Shown here piece after piece: positions 24,376 through 32,500 of a stretch of DNA of 64,000 bases. How positions within the stretch are numbered: position 1 is the first letter of the stretch; each line of letters begins with the position of its first letter. A program made the position numbers and the translations under genes. Where the stretch lies: the NCBI GenBank assembly GCA_002420005.1, contig DIHE01000005.1, forward strand, positions 72,521 through 136,520, written 5' to 3'. This stretch comes from Holophagales bacterium UBA5704. Lineage in GTDB: Bacteria; Acidobacteriota; Thermoanaerobaculia; Multivoradales; UBA5704. Under the pieces are notes generated by a model, which was given only the letters and a program-made list of their open reading frames with translations, did no database searches and had not been told where the DNA came from.

Positions 24376-27324
24376 TCAGTGCTCAAAGTCGGCGATCCGC
24401 AGAGCCAGCGGACGGGCGGAGGCCGCGAGGGCTTCCCACCGCGCGGAAAGATCCCGCGTCACGTCGGCAAATCCGGCGGTCACCGGCGGCTCCGATCCGT
24501 CGAGCCAGTAGATGGCCACGATCAGGTCGAACGCCAATCGACCCCCGAAGTCTACGCGATCGTTGCCGTCTTCGATCTCGCGGGCCAACGCGCCCGCCTC
24601 CCAGCGGTCGATCTCCTCCCGCAGAGAGGCGGCCTTCCGGCCTTTCCGGCCACCCTGCCGCGCCGCCTCGTCCAGTACCGGCCGCGCGGCGTGGAATCGG
24701 TTCACGGTGCGGGCCATCGCGTCGAAGACGGCCGAAAGCGTGGCGAGCATCTCGTACTTCTGATCGACCGCCGCCTCCGGCACGGGGCCGAGGCGCGGAT
24801 CCGGCTGCACCTCGAACGACTGCTCGCAGGTGCCCTGACAGCTCTTGAGACGCGCGCGGTAGCGGCCGGGGCGGACATGGAACCCCGGGGCTTCGCCGTC
24901 GAAAGCACCTTCGATCGACGTCGGTGGCTGGATCGACAGGTTCCAGACCATCCGGTGGAGCCCCGCTCGCGGCTTGTCGTCCTTCGGCAGCCGCAGAGTC
25001 GTGAGTACGGTCGTTCCGGTGGCATCAAGGACATCGATCTCGACCGGAGCATCGGCCTCCCGACCATCGAGCCAGAAGTAGATCGGCGCGCCGGCGCCGC
25101 GCATTGCGATCGCGGCCGACACCGGGAACAGCCGCGTCCCCTCTCCGGAGAGCGACCGCAAGGGAGACATGTCGTCGAGCACCCAGAAGCCGCGCCCCTG
25201 GGTCGAGATCACCAGATCGTTCCCCTTCACCACGAGGTCGGTCACCGGGGTGACCGGCAGATTCGTCTGCAACGACCGCCACCGGCCGCCGCCGTCGAAC
25301 GACACGAACACCCCGACCTCGGTGCCGGCGAACAGCAGACCCGCCTGGACGGGATCTTCGCGCACCACACGCACCGGCGCCTCGGGGAGGCCCTGCACGA
25401 TCAGCCGCCAGGACGCTCCGAAGTCGTCCGTCCGGTAGATCAGCGGCGTCAGCTCGCCCGACCGGCTGCGCAGGATCGCGACGAACGCGGTGCCGCGGGT
25501 GTGAGGCGACGGGTCGATCGCGTTGACGAGGGCATCCCCCCGGTCCTCCGGCGTCACGTTCGTCCAGGTGGCGCCGCCGTCGCGGGTCAGGTGCACCAGG
25601 CCGTCGTCCGAGCCGGCCCAGAGCACCGCGGGATCGAGCGGCGACTCGGCGATGTAGGAGAGCGCGTTGTGGGCGTCGATCCGCTCGTTGCTGAAGGGGA
25701 TGCCCCCCGGCCCCTGCTGCGCGGGGAGATTGCGGGTCAGATCGGGGCTGATCACCCGCCAGCTCTGCCCGCGGTCGGTCGATTGGAGAACGTGCTGGGC
25801 GCCGTGGTAGAGGGTGCCCGGCGTGTGCCGCGAGACCGCGAGCGGAGCATTGACGTCGAAGCGGTGCGGCATCTCACCCGGGTTGCGCCCTTCCGGGAAG
25901 ACCGGGTAGACGAGGATGGTCGTGGCCCGCCGGGTCCGATGGTCGAACCGCTCCAGGACCCCGATCTCGCTGCCCGCATAGACGAGGTCCGGCTCGAACG
26001 GGTCCGGCACCACGAATCCGGTCTCCCCGCCGCCGACCGGGTAGCCCTCCTCGGTGCCGTCTCCGAAGTCGCGGCGGCTCTTGAGGCCCATCGTCGTCCC
26101 GTCCTGCTGGGCGCCATAGACCGTGTAAGGGAAGCGGTCGTCGGTGCTCACCCGGTAGATCTGGGCCGTGGGCTGATTGCGCAGCGTCGTCCAGGTGTCG
26201 CCGCCGTTGCGGGTGACCGCGGCGCCCCCATCGCCCCCCAGAACCATGGTGCGCGGATCGGCCGGATGGATCCAGAGCGCGTGCGAGTCGGCATGCTCCG
26301 TTTCGATCGAGGCGAAGGTGACGCCCCCGTCGGTGGACTTCCAGAAGCTCTGCGACGGCACATAGACCGTGTCGCGATCGCGGGGGTCGGCGACCACGTG
26401 CATGTAGTACCACGGGCGGGTGCTGACATGGCGCGAGGCGTTGACGCGCCGCCAGTGGGCTCCTCCGTCGTCCGACCGATAGAGCCCGTGGACAGAACGC
26501 TCCGCTTCGACCGCGGCATAGAGCCGGGAGGGATCGGAAGGCGCCACCGCGATCCCGATCTTGCCCATCGAGGCCGGCAGTCCCTCGGTCAGGCGCACCC
26601 ACGTCCGCCCGGCATCCCGGCTCTTGAAAATCCCGCTTCCCGGTCCCCCGCTGCGCAGCTGCCAGGGACGGCGGAGATGGTCCCACATCGCCGCGTAGAG
26701 AACGTTCGGATCGGCCGGATCGAGCTTGAGGTCGACGGCACCGGTGGTGTCGTTCTCACCCGCCAGCAACAGAGCCCAGGTGCGCCCGCCGTCGGTGGTC
26801 CCGTAGACCCCGCGGTCGGGCGACGGCGCCCAGTGATTCCCCTGCGCCGCGACGTACGCCACTTCGGGGTTGGTGGGATGAACCACCACGGCACCGATCT
26901 GCCGGGTGCGCTCCAGGCCCACGTGGGTCCACGTCGCCCCGCCGTCGTTCGAGCGGTACACCCCGTCGCCATAGGAGCTCATGTTGATCCGCACCGGCGA
27001 CTCGCCCATGCCGACGTAGACCACCTCCGGCCGGAAAGGGCTCACACCGATCGCACCGACCGAGCCGGTGCCGAAGAAGCCATCCGAGACATTGCGCCAA
27101 CGGGTGCCCGCGTCGTCGGTCTTCCAGACGCCCCCGCCGGTCGTGCCCATGTAGAAGACGGCGGGCTGCTGCGGCACGCCGGCCACGGTGACGACCCTTC
27201 CACCCCGGGTGGGTCCGAGGCTGCGCCAGACCAGGCCATCCAGCGTTCTGTCGGGGGCCGGTTGGGCGAAGGCGGCCGGAGCGAGAAGGAGGAGCAGGAG
27301 GGAGCCGGGGGCTGGAATCCGCAT
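24376..27324 (-). CDS. exported BNR/Asp-box repeat protein, VPS10/sortilin-like glycosidase-fold
   Basis: A 982-residue protein with a signal peptide (SLLLLLLAPAAFAQPAP) and a long series of Asp-box (S/T-x-D-G-G-x-T-W) repeats, for example SNDGGATWTHV, TTDGGRTWALL, SDDGGAHWRRV and TRDGGATWTNV, predicted to form one or two large beta-propellers over residues ~30-700. The remaining ~280 residues include an Ig-like region and a helical tail. Such proteins, expanded in Acidobacteriota, are often annotated as glycosyl hydrolases but rarely have demonstrated activity. GGAGG precedes ATG 27324. It lies between a methyltransferase and a DUF1080-like gene. Confidence 0.8.
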   Translation of the reverse strand: MRIPAPGSLLLLLLAPAAFAQPAPDRTLDGLVWRSLGPTRGGRVVTVAGVPQQPAVFYMGTTGGGVWKTDDAGTRWRNVSDGFFGTGSVGAIGVSPFRPEVVYVGMGESPVRINMSSYGDGVYRSNDGGATWTHVGLERTRQIGAVVVHPTNPEVAYVAAQGNHWAPSPDRGVYGTTDGGRTWALLLAGENDTTGAVDLKLDPADPNVLYAAMWDHLRRPWQLRSGGPGSGIFKSRDAGRTWVRLTEGLPASMGKIGIAVAPSDPSRLYAAVEAERSVHGLYRSDDGGAHWRRVNASRHVSTRPWYYMHVVADPRDRDTVYVPSQSFWKSTDGGVTFASIETEHADSHALWIHPADPRTMVLGGDGGAAVTRNGGDTWTTLRNQPTAQIYRVSTDDRFPYTVYGAQQDGTTMGLKSRRDFGDGTEEGYPVGGGETGFVVPDPFEPDLVYAGSEIGVLERFDHRTRRATTILVYPVFPEGRNPGEMPHRFDVNAPLAVSRHTPGTLYHGAQHVLQSTDRGQSWRVISPDLTRNLPAQQGPGGIPFSNERIDAHNALSYIAESPLDPAVLWAGSDDGLVHLTRDGGATWTNVTPEDRGDALVNAIDPSPHTRGTAFVAILRSRSGELTPLIYRTDDFGASWRLIVQGLPEAPVRVVREDPVQAGLLFAGTEVGVFVSFDGGGRWRSLQTNLPVTPVTDLVVKGNDLVISTQGRGFWVLDDMSPLRSLSGEGTRLFPVSAAIAMRGAGAPIYFWLDGREADAPVEIDVLDATGTTVLTTLRLPKDDKPRAGLHRMVWNLSIQPPTSIEGAFDGEAPGFHVRPGRYRARLKSCQGTCEQSFEVQPDPRLGPVPEAAVDQKYEMLATLSAVFDAMARTVNRFHAARPVLDEAARQGGRKGRKAASLREEIDRWEAGALAREIEDGNDRVDFGGRLAFDLIVAIYWLDGSEPPVTAGFADVTRDLSARWEALAASARPLALRIADFEH

Positions 27325-27344
27325 GGGTACGTCGGACCTCCGTG

Positions 27345-28535
27345 TCAGCGCCGGCCCACCATCCCGAAATCCTGGAAGCCGAACAGCAGCTCGTCGATGC
27401 GGTCGCGCAGGCGGTTCACCTTGTCGGCGAGCGGGCGCTGCTCCTCGGGGACCTTGGCGAGGTCGATCTCCGGCAGGCGCTCGCTCGCGGGGAAGGCGCG
27501 CAGGTCGAGGCGCTCGACCGGGTCGAAGCCGGCGAGCTCGTAGAGCAGCTTCAGGCTCTCGGGATGGACCGGCCGCACGTGGGTGGGGTCAAGCCAGAAG
27601 TTGCGCGCCGCGACGAGAAGGGAGAGCGGGCTGGGCGTCTCCAGGATCAGGACGCCGCCCGGAGCGAGGGCGCGGTACGCCAGGCGGACCAGGCGGTCGA
27701 GCGTGGCGGCCGGCAGGTGCTCGATGACGTGGAAGGAGACCACACCGCCCAGGCTCCCCGCCTCCACCGCAGCCAGCGTGCCGAACAGGTCTCCCTCGCT
27801 CGCGTCGAGGCCCCGTTCGCGGCAATGCGCCACCATGCGGGCGCTGCTGTCCACGCCGCGCGCCGGGATGCCGTGCTCGCGCAGCAGGGCGAGCGACTCG
27901 CCGCGCCCGCAGCCGAGGTCGAGAACCGGCTTGCCGGCCGGCAACGTGGTGAGCCAGGGGAGGTAGACCGAGATCCGGTCGAGGATCTCCTCTTCGGTTC
28001 CACGATGGCGCCGCTCCAGCTCCAGGTAACCATGCTCCTCGACGGCGCGCTCCAGAACCTCGCGGGTCTCCGCGGCCGGCGCGGATTCGAGGTGCGCCAG
28101 GGCGGCGCCCAGACTGCCGAGGAGGTCGCGGACCTCGCGGCGGTAGCGGTCGAGCTTCTGGTCGGCGCGGGCGAAGAGGGCGTCGTTGTGCCGCATGATC
28201 TCGTGGATGCCCTCGGACTGCAGGGCCTCCAGGTATTCGAGCCGGCGGCGGTGGTCGTCGCGGTGCTCCTCGTTGCGGATCAGGTGCTCGAGGAGGATCA
28301 GGTTGAACGTGCGCTGGCGGTCCCAGAGGTCCTGCTGGGGCGCCTTGACGAACGGCCGCAGGAGGCGCTTGAACAGGACGACCAGACGGCCGACGAGACC
28401 GCGATGGCTCGCCACGGGAAACCCATGGTCACCGCGCCAGAGCCATTGCCAGTCGAGAAGATCGCGGGTGGGCTCGACGACAAAATCGTCGAGAGACGGC
28501 GCGCGGCGCTCCGGGGGCTCGGGTTTCGCCTCCAT
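27345..28535 (-). CDS. class I SAM-dependent methyltransferase with N-terminal helical region
   Basis: The 396-residue protein has ~190 residues of mostly helical, coiled-coil-like sequence (for example RNEEHRDDHRRRLEYLEALQ) and then a Rossmann methyltransferase: motif I VLDLGCGRGESLALL near residue 200, motif II GVDSSARMVAHCRERGL, motif IV GGVVSFHVIEHLPAATL and motif VI APGGVLILETP. This design resembles methyltransferases associated with surface-polysaccharide synthesis. It follows rplI by 21 nt in the same direction. Acceptor unknown. Confidence 0.82.
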   Translation of the reverse strand: MEAKPEPPERRAPSLDDFVVEPTRDLLDWQWLWRGDHGFPVASHRGLVGRLVVLFKRLLRPFVKAPQQDLWDRQRTFNLILLEHLIRNEEHRDDHRRRLEYLEALQSEGIHEIMRHNDALFARADQKLDRYRREVRDLLGSLGAALAHLESAPAAETREVLERAVEEHGYLELERRHRGTEEEILDRISVYLPWLTTLPAGKPVLDLGCGRGESLALLREHGIPARGVDSSARMVAHCRERGLDASEGDLFGTLAAVEAGSLGGVVSFHVIEHLPAATLDRLVRLAYRALAPGGVLILETPSPLSLLVAARNFWLDPTHVRPVHPESLKLLYELAGFDPVERLDLRAFPASERLPEIDLAKVPEEQRPLADKVNRLRDRIDELLFGFQDFGMVGRR

Positions 28536-28556
28536 GCGTCGCGCGCCTTGAGGAAA

Positions 28557-29003
28557 CTACTCTTCGCGGACGACCGCGACGACGACGTCGGCCGTCACCT
28601 CGGGGTGCAGGTCGACGTGGACCGTGTGGTCGCCGACGGTCTTGATGCCGCCCACGAGATCGATGCGGCGGCGGTCGACGACGACCCCCTTCGCTTCGAG
28701 CGCGTGAGCGACGTCACCGGCCGTCACCGAGCCGTAGAGGGTATCCCGCTCGCCGACCCGCTTGGGGATCTCGATGCGGAGACCTTCGAGCTTCGCCTTG
28801 ACCGCTTCGGCCGCGGAGCGCTCCTTGGCGTGGGCCGCTTCGATCTTGGTCCGCTGCTGTTCGAAGAGCTTCTGGTTACCCGGCGTGGCCGGCATGGCGA
28901 AGCCCTGGGGCAAGAGATAGTTGCGGCCGAAACCCGGCTTGACCTCGACCGTCTCGCCGCGCTTGCCGAGGTGCCGCTGGTCACTGAGCAAAATGACTTT
29001 CAA
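28557..29003 (-). CDS. rplI: 50S ribosomal protein L9
   Basis: 148 residues, the usual length. The conserved N-domain MKVILLSDQRHLGKRGETVEV and FGRNYLLPQGFAMPAT are intact, followed by the long central helix (EQQRTKIEAAHAKERSAAEA) and a C-domain ending in strands. It binds 23S rRNA at the base of the L1 stalk. Third gene of the rpsF-rpsR-rplI set. Confidence 0.97.
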   Translation of the reverse strand: MKVILLSDQRHLGKRGETVEVKPGFGRNYLLPQGFAMPATPGNQKLFEQQRTKIEAAHAKERSAAEAVKAKLEGLRIEIPKRVGERDTLYGSVTAGDVAHALEAKGVVVDRRRIDLVGGIKTVGDHTVHVDLHPEVTADVVVAVVREE

Positions 29004-29012
29004 GGCCGCCTC

Positions 29013-29246
29013 CTAGTCCGTGGTGAAGGGGATCAGCGCCAGATGGCGCGCCCGCTTGATCGCCTGCTGCAAAAAGCGCTGGTGCCGGGCACAGGTCCCG
29101 GAGATCCGCCGGGGCAGGATCTTGGAGCGCTCGGGGATGAACTGTTGCAGCAGCTTCACGTCCTTGTAGTCGATGTAGTCGATCTTGTCTGCACAGAACT
29201 TGCAGACCTTGCGGCGGCGGAAGAAGACCTTTCTGGGACGCGCCAT
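29013..29246 (-). CDS. rpsR: 30S ribosomal protein S18
   Basis: 77 residues. A Cys-bearing N-terminus (RRRKVCKFCADKIDYIDYKD) precedes the conserved core ERSKILPRRISGTCARHQR and FLQQAIKRARHLALIPF. KFCADK with a second Cys in SGTCARHQ resembles the zinc-type (C+) S18 form. It forms a heterodimer with S6 on the 30S platform. It starts 2 nt after the rpsF stop. Confidence 0.97.
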   Translation of the reverse strand: MARPRKVFFRRRKVCKFCADKIDYIDYKDVKLLQQFIPERSKILPRRISGTCARHQRFLQQAIKRARHLALIPFTTD

Positions 29247-29248
29247 GG

Positions 29249-29656
29249 TCAGATCTCCTCTCCGGAATCGAGATCGTCGTCATCGGGATCGTCCACCACG
29301 AGAGGGGTGCCACCGCCACCCGGGGTGGGCACGGCATTGCGGCGGGAGGCCCGCTTCAGGTCCTCGTCGGTGCGCACCGTGAGGAAGCGCAGGATCTTGT
29401 CGTTCTGGCGCATCCGGTGCTCGACTTCGTGCAACGTGTTCTTGCCATCCGGGCTCTGGATGAAGAAGAGGACGTACTTGCCCTCGCTCACCTTGTTGAT
29501 CGGATAGGCGAGCTTGCGCCGGCCCCAGTTCTCTTCGGCGGTGACCTCGGCGGTGTTGCCCGCCGTGATCATCGTCTTGTAGTCCTGGGTCATGGTGACC
29601 ACTTCTTCGTCGGAGACGCGGGGGTCCACGACGAACATCAGCTCGTACGTACGCAT
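29249..29656 (-). CDS. rpsF: 30S ribosomal protein S6
   Basis: 135 residues starting MRTYELMFVVDPRVSDEEVV; the core has NWGRRKLAYPINKVSEGKYV, and the C-terminus is an acidic tail (DDPDDDDLDSGEEI). ATG 29656 matches the family start; GGGAGG lies rather far, 13 nt upstream. First gene of a run continuing through rpsR, rplI, a methyltransferase and two exported proteins. No ssb gene lies between rpsF and rpsR, unlike in many bacteria. A stem GTTCCGC-gagaa-GCGGGAC in the leader could be part of an S6:S18 autoregulatory element, but I cannot confirm the motif. Confidence 0.96.
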   Translation of the reverse strand: MRTYELMFVVDPRVSDEEVVTMTQDYKTMITAGNTAEVTAEENWGRRKLAYPINKVSEGKYVLFFIQSPDGKNTLHEVEHRMRQNDKILRFLTVRTDEDLKRASRRNAVPTPGGGGTPLVVDDPDDDDLDSGEEI

Positions 29657-29763
29657 GTGTCTGGTACAACCTCCCTTTGGCCTGGGCAGTCCCGCTTCTC
29701 GCGGAACAGAGAGGAACAGGAAAGCGGAGGCGGGCACGCCCGCTCCGCGGCTCGGGACTCCGG

Positions 29764-29791
29764 ATTATACGCGAGTCGGGGAGAAGCGCAA
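29764..29791 (-). promoter_or_regulatory. promoter of the rpsF-rpsR-rplI operon
   Basis: TATAAT (29764-29769, minus strand) and TTGCGC (29786-29791) are separated by 16 bp. Transcription would begin near 29757 and leave a leader of about 100 nt. The -35 sequence TTGCGC is also found in the putative promoter of the biosynthetic cluster at 52.5 kb. Confidence 0.6.
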
Positions 29792-29821
29792 GCGCCCAAG
29801 AGCGGGAGGATCAGGAGATCG

Positions 29822-29863
29822 GGTGCCGACGTGTCGCCGACGTGTCGGTGACACGTCGGCACC
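29822..29863. repeat. nested palindrome in the rpsF/CPLC-protein intergenic region
   Basis: GGTGCCGACGTGTC (29822-29835) and its perfect complement (29850-29863) enclose a second palindrome, CCGACGTGTCGG. It lies between divergent genes, so a terminator role is unlikely; a regulator-binding site or a mobile palindromic unit is more plausible. The remaining ~290 bases of the gap hold the rpsF promoter and leader and nothing else I can identify. Confidence 0.6.
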
Positions 29864-29950
29864 GCAGCACCGAGCGAGGGCTTCCCGGACAGCCCACTGG
29901 CACAGCCGTTGCTCTGTTTTGAAGCCTCTCGCCCGAGAAGGGGGACTTGA

Positions 29951-30397
29951 ATGCCCGTGGATCACCCGCGACCCGCACGCCGCAGCCGACTGTTCCTTCT
30001 CTCCTCGCTCGCTTTGGCGCTGGCGCCGAAGTGCCCGTTGTGCGTGTTGGCGTACGCGGGCTTCCTGGGCTCGTCGGTGACCCTCGCGTGGTCCGTGGCC
30101 GCCTCGTATGGCCGGTGGATCGCGCCGGTCACCGCGGTCGGCCTGGCGCTGACCGTGGGCGCGATCGCGGTGCAGGCCCGGCACGGCCGGGGGAAGGCAC
30201 CGGTCGGCCTCGCCCTGGCGGCCGCGTTCGCGATCCAGGCGGGCAAGTTCCTTCTCGCCCAACCCGCTCTCGTCGTCCTCGGCATGGCGGCGCTCGCCGC
30301 CGCCGCCGTCTGGGGCTCCCGGGCTCCCGTGGCCACCTGCCCCTGCGCATCGACGTTGCCGTCTCAGCCGTTTCACGAAGACGAGGTTTCCCAGTAG
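29951..30397 (+). CDS. small polytopic membrane protein with KCPLC motif
   Basis: 148 residues with a basic N-terminus and four hydrophobic segments, the first ending in APKCPLCVLAYAGFLG. Another Cys pair (TCPCAS) lies near the C-terminus. Paired cysteines in the first helix recall MerC/MerT-type metal permeases. It is directly upstream of copper-dependent tyrosinase and quinoprotein genes, so a copper-handling role is possible. The link to copper is inference from context. Confidence 0.6.
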   Translation: MPVDHPRPARRSRLFLLSSLALALAPKCPLCVLAYAGFLGSSVTLAWSVAASYGRWIAPVTAVGLALTVGAIAVQARHGRGKAPVGLALAAAFAIQAGKFLLAQPALVVLGMAALAAAAVWGSRAPVATCPCASTLPSQPFHEDEVSQ

Positions 30398-30409
30398 GAG
30401 CGCATCACA

Positions 30410-32488
30410 ATGGCCGAAGCCAGCCGCACCACAGGTTACAACCGCGTTCGAGAGATCCTCGACGCAGCCGCCGGCGACAGCACGGCGGACTACGGGGGAG
30501 TGGGCCGCTTCTGGCACCTCCCGCTCGAAGAGCTGACGGATTTCCGCCTGCAAGGGATCCAGATGATCGCCGCCGAAAAGAGCGCCGGCTCATGCTGCTG
30601 CAGCGGCGGCGGCGCCACCAGCCGGTCGGCCTCCTCCGGCCTCGTCCAGGGCCTGCGGGGCGAAGCGCCGTTCGACGGCACCCGCTTCCCCCGCCTGCCG
30701 TGGGGCGGCCGGGCGGTCGCGGACGAGGAGATCCGGCAGATCGCCGAGTGGATCGACGACGGCCTGCCGGAGAAGGGCCATCCGGTCACCTCGCTCGCCA
30801 TGCCGGGGACGATGGAACCGCCGGTGATCACCGACATCCGCCCCGACAATGCGCAGGACATCCTGCAGGCCACCCACACCACGGTGACCGGAGCCAACGA
30901 CTACGCCCAGCAGAAGGGCGAGCTCCAGCAGCGGATGAACCTCGACTGCATGACCCCGGACCAGCTCGAAAAGTACCGCCATGCCTTCCGCGAGCTGTAC
31001 CGCCTGAACAAGTGGCCGGAGGACTGGCGCAGCTACAACAACATTGCGCTGATCCATCAGAACCACTGCCAGCACGGCTGGGAACGGTTCCTGCCCTGGC
31101 ACCGCATCTACCTGTATGAGTTCGAGCAGGCGCTCCAGGACCGCGTGCCCGGCGTGACCCTCCCCTACTGGGACTTCATCATGCCGCAGTATTGCCCGCG
31201 CCATCCGGAGAAAGGACTGCGCATCCCGCGGTCGCTGCAGGCCTTTCTCACCGACGCGACGATCGACGGCCTGACCAAGGCCGATCCGCCGATCACGAAA
31301 AAGGCGGCCAGGGACCTCAAGAAGCACATGGCGGGCAAGCACTACGCCACCCTCAGCCACTTCTTCACCGACGTCGTGGCGGTCACCCACGAGCCCGGCT
31401 ATGCCACGGGCGCGCACCGCAACCGTTTCATCGACGCGCTGCTCGCCGCCAACGCGCTGTGGTACCCGCTGCGCTATCCGGGGCAATATACGGGTTCCGA
31501 CGGCAAACCATCGACGATCAACAAGGTGATCCACTATCACTATCCGAAACCGGAGGACATCGCGGAGATCCTCGCGCTGCGCACCTTCCGCGATTTCGGC
31601 GGCGGCAGCCTGTACAACGACTCCTTCGGCTTCCTCGACCAGAACCCGCACAACACGATGCACATCTGGACCGGCGGCATGAACCCGGACTACGATCCCA
31701 AGGCTGCCCAGGGAGCCGAAGGCGCGATCGAAAACCGCAACCGCGGTGTACGCGTCGCCGGCCGGCGCTTCCACTCGCGGGACGACATGTACACCCAGCC
31801 GCAATTCGGCGACATGTTCAGCAATCTGACCGCCTCGTACGATCCGGTGTTCTGGCCGATCCACGTCAACATCGACCGCCTGTGGTGGGAATGGCAGCAG
31901 ATGAACCCACATTCGCTGCCGGCGGACCTCGCCTCGGTACTCACACCCTGGAGCTACACCATCCACGATACGCTCGAAATCTCGCGCTTCGGCTATGAAT
32001 ATGTGCGCAGCTCGTACGTCATCCCGGTGGGCCTCGGCGCGCCGGTGGGACGGTTCGTGTCGAAGCCGATCGAGGTCCCCGAGCCGGTGCGTGCCTTCCG
32101 CCAGGCCGAGGTGCGGCTGCACCGCGTGCCGCAGCTCCCGCGGTCCTGTTTCATCCGCGTCTTCCTGAACCTTCCGGATGCGAATGCGGACACGCCGATC
32201 GATCACGACAACTACGCCGGCTACCTGGCGGTCTTCGGTCATGGCCCCTGCATCGGCGGCCCGGGCCATTGCGACCTGCCGCCGGCCCGCGCCCGCAAGT
32301 TCGACCTGCGGCCGCGCAGCCACAACACGCCGCGCAACCACCGCATCCACGTCACCAGCACCGCCCGCCGCCTGCTCGAAGCCGGCGCCACCTCGCTGCA
32401 GGTGACCCTGGTGGTGATCGGTGCGGACTATTGTGAAGACAACGAGCTCCTGCGCCTCGAAGGCGTGTCGCTGAACTTTCTCGATTGA
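30410..32488 (+). CDS. tyrosinase family copper oxidase with N-terminal extension
   Basis: A 692-residue protein. The central domain carries the type 3 copper signatures: NNIALIHQNHCQHGWERFLP followed by WHRIYLYEFEQAL (CuA) and NPHNTMHIWTGGM with DPVFWPIHVNIDRLWWEW (CuB). The N-terminal ~130 residues resemble the tail of planctomycete-type cytochrome domains (FPRLPWGGRAVADEEIRQIA, EWIDDGLPEKG) but have no CXXCH haem site; they hold the cysteine cluster SCCCSGG. The C-terminal ~150 residues are beta-rich and may shield the active site. AGGAG lies 9 nt before the ATG. The lodA-like gene starts 12 nt after the stop. It should oxidise phenols or a protein-bound residue; substrate unknown. Confidence 0.87.
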   Translation: MAEASRTTGYNRVREILDAAAGDSTADYGGVGRFWHLPLEELTDFRLQGIQMIAAEKSAGSCCCSGGGATSRSASSGLVQGLRGEAPFDGTRFPRLPWGGRAVADEEIRQIAEWIDDGLPEKGHPVTSLAMPGTMEPPVITDIRPDNAQDILQATHTTVTGANDYAQQKGELQQRMNLDCMTPDQLEKYRHAFRELYRLNKWPEDWRSYNNIALIHQNHCQHGWERFLPWHRIYLYEFEQALQDRVPGVTLPYWDFIMPQYCPRHPEKGLRIPRSLQAFLTDATIDGLTKADPPITKKAARDLKKHMAGKHYATLSHFFTDVVAVTHEPGYATGAHRNRFIDALLAANALWYPLRYPGQYTGSDGKPSTINKVIHYHYPKPEDIAEILALRTFRDFGGGSLYNDSFGFLDQNPHNTMHIWTGGMNPDYDPKAAQGAEGAIENRNRGVRVAGRRFHSRDDMYTQPQFGDMFSNLTASYDPVFWPIHVNIDRLWWEWQQMNPHSLPADLASVLTPWSYTIHDTLEISRFGYEYVRSSYVIPVGLGAPVGRFVSKPIEVPEPVRAFRQAEVRLHRVPQLPRSCFIRVFLNLPDANADTPIDHDNYAGYLAVFGHGPCIGGPGHCDLPPARARKFDLRPRSHNTPRNHRIHVTSTARRLLEAGATSLQVTLVVIGADYCEDNELLRLEGVSLNFLD

Positions 32489-32500
32489 GGTGAGGACGCC

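Noticed and set aside
29657..29950. A ssb gene or tRNA gene near rpsF
   Set aside because: The intergenic region shows only a promoter, leader and palindromes; no cloverleaf or SSB-like frame was found.
30410..30800. A haem-binding cytochrome c domain at the start of the tyrosinase
   Set aside because: The sequence resembles part of such domains but has no CXXCH; the SCCCSGG cluster does not fit haem attachment.
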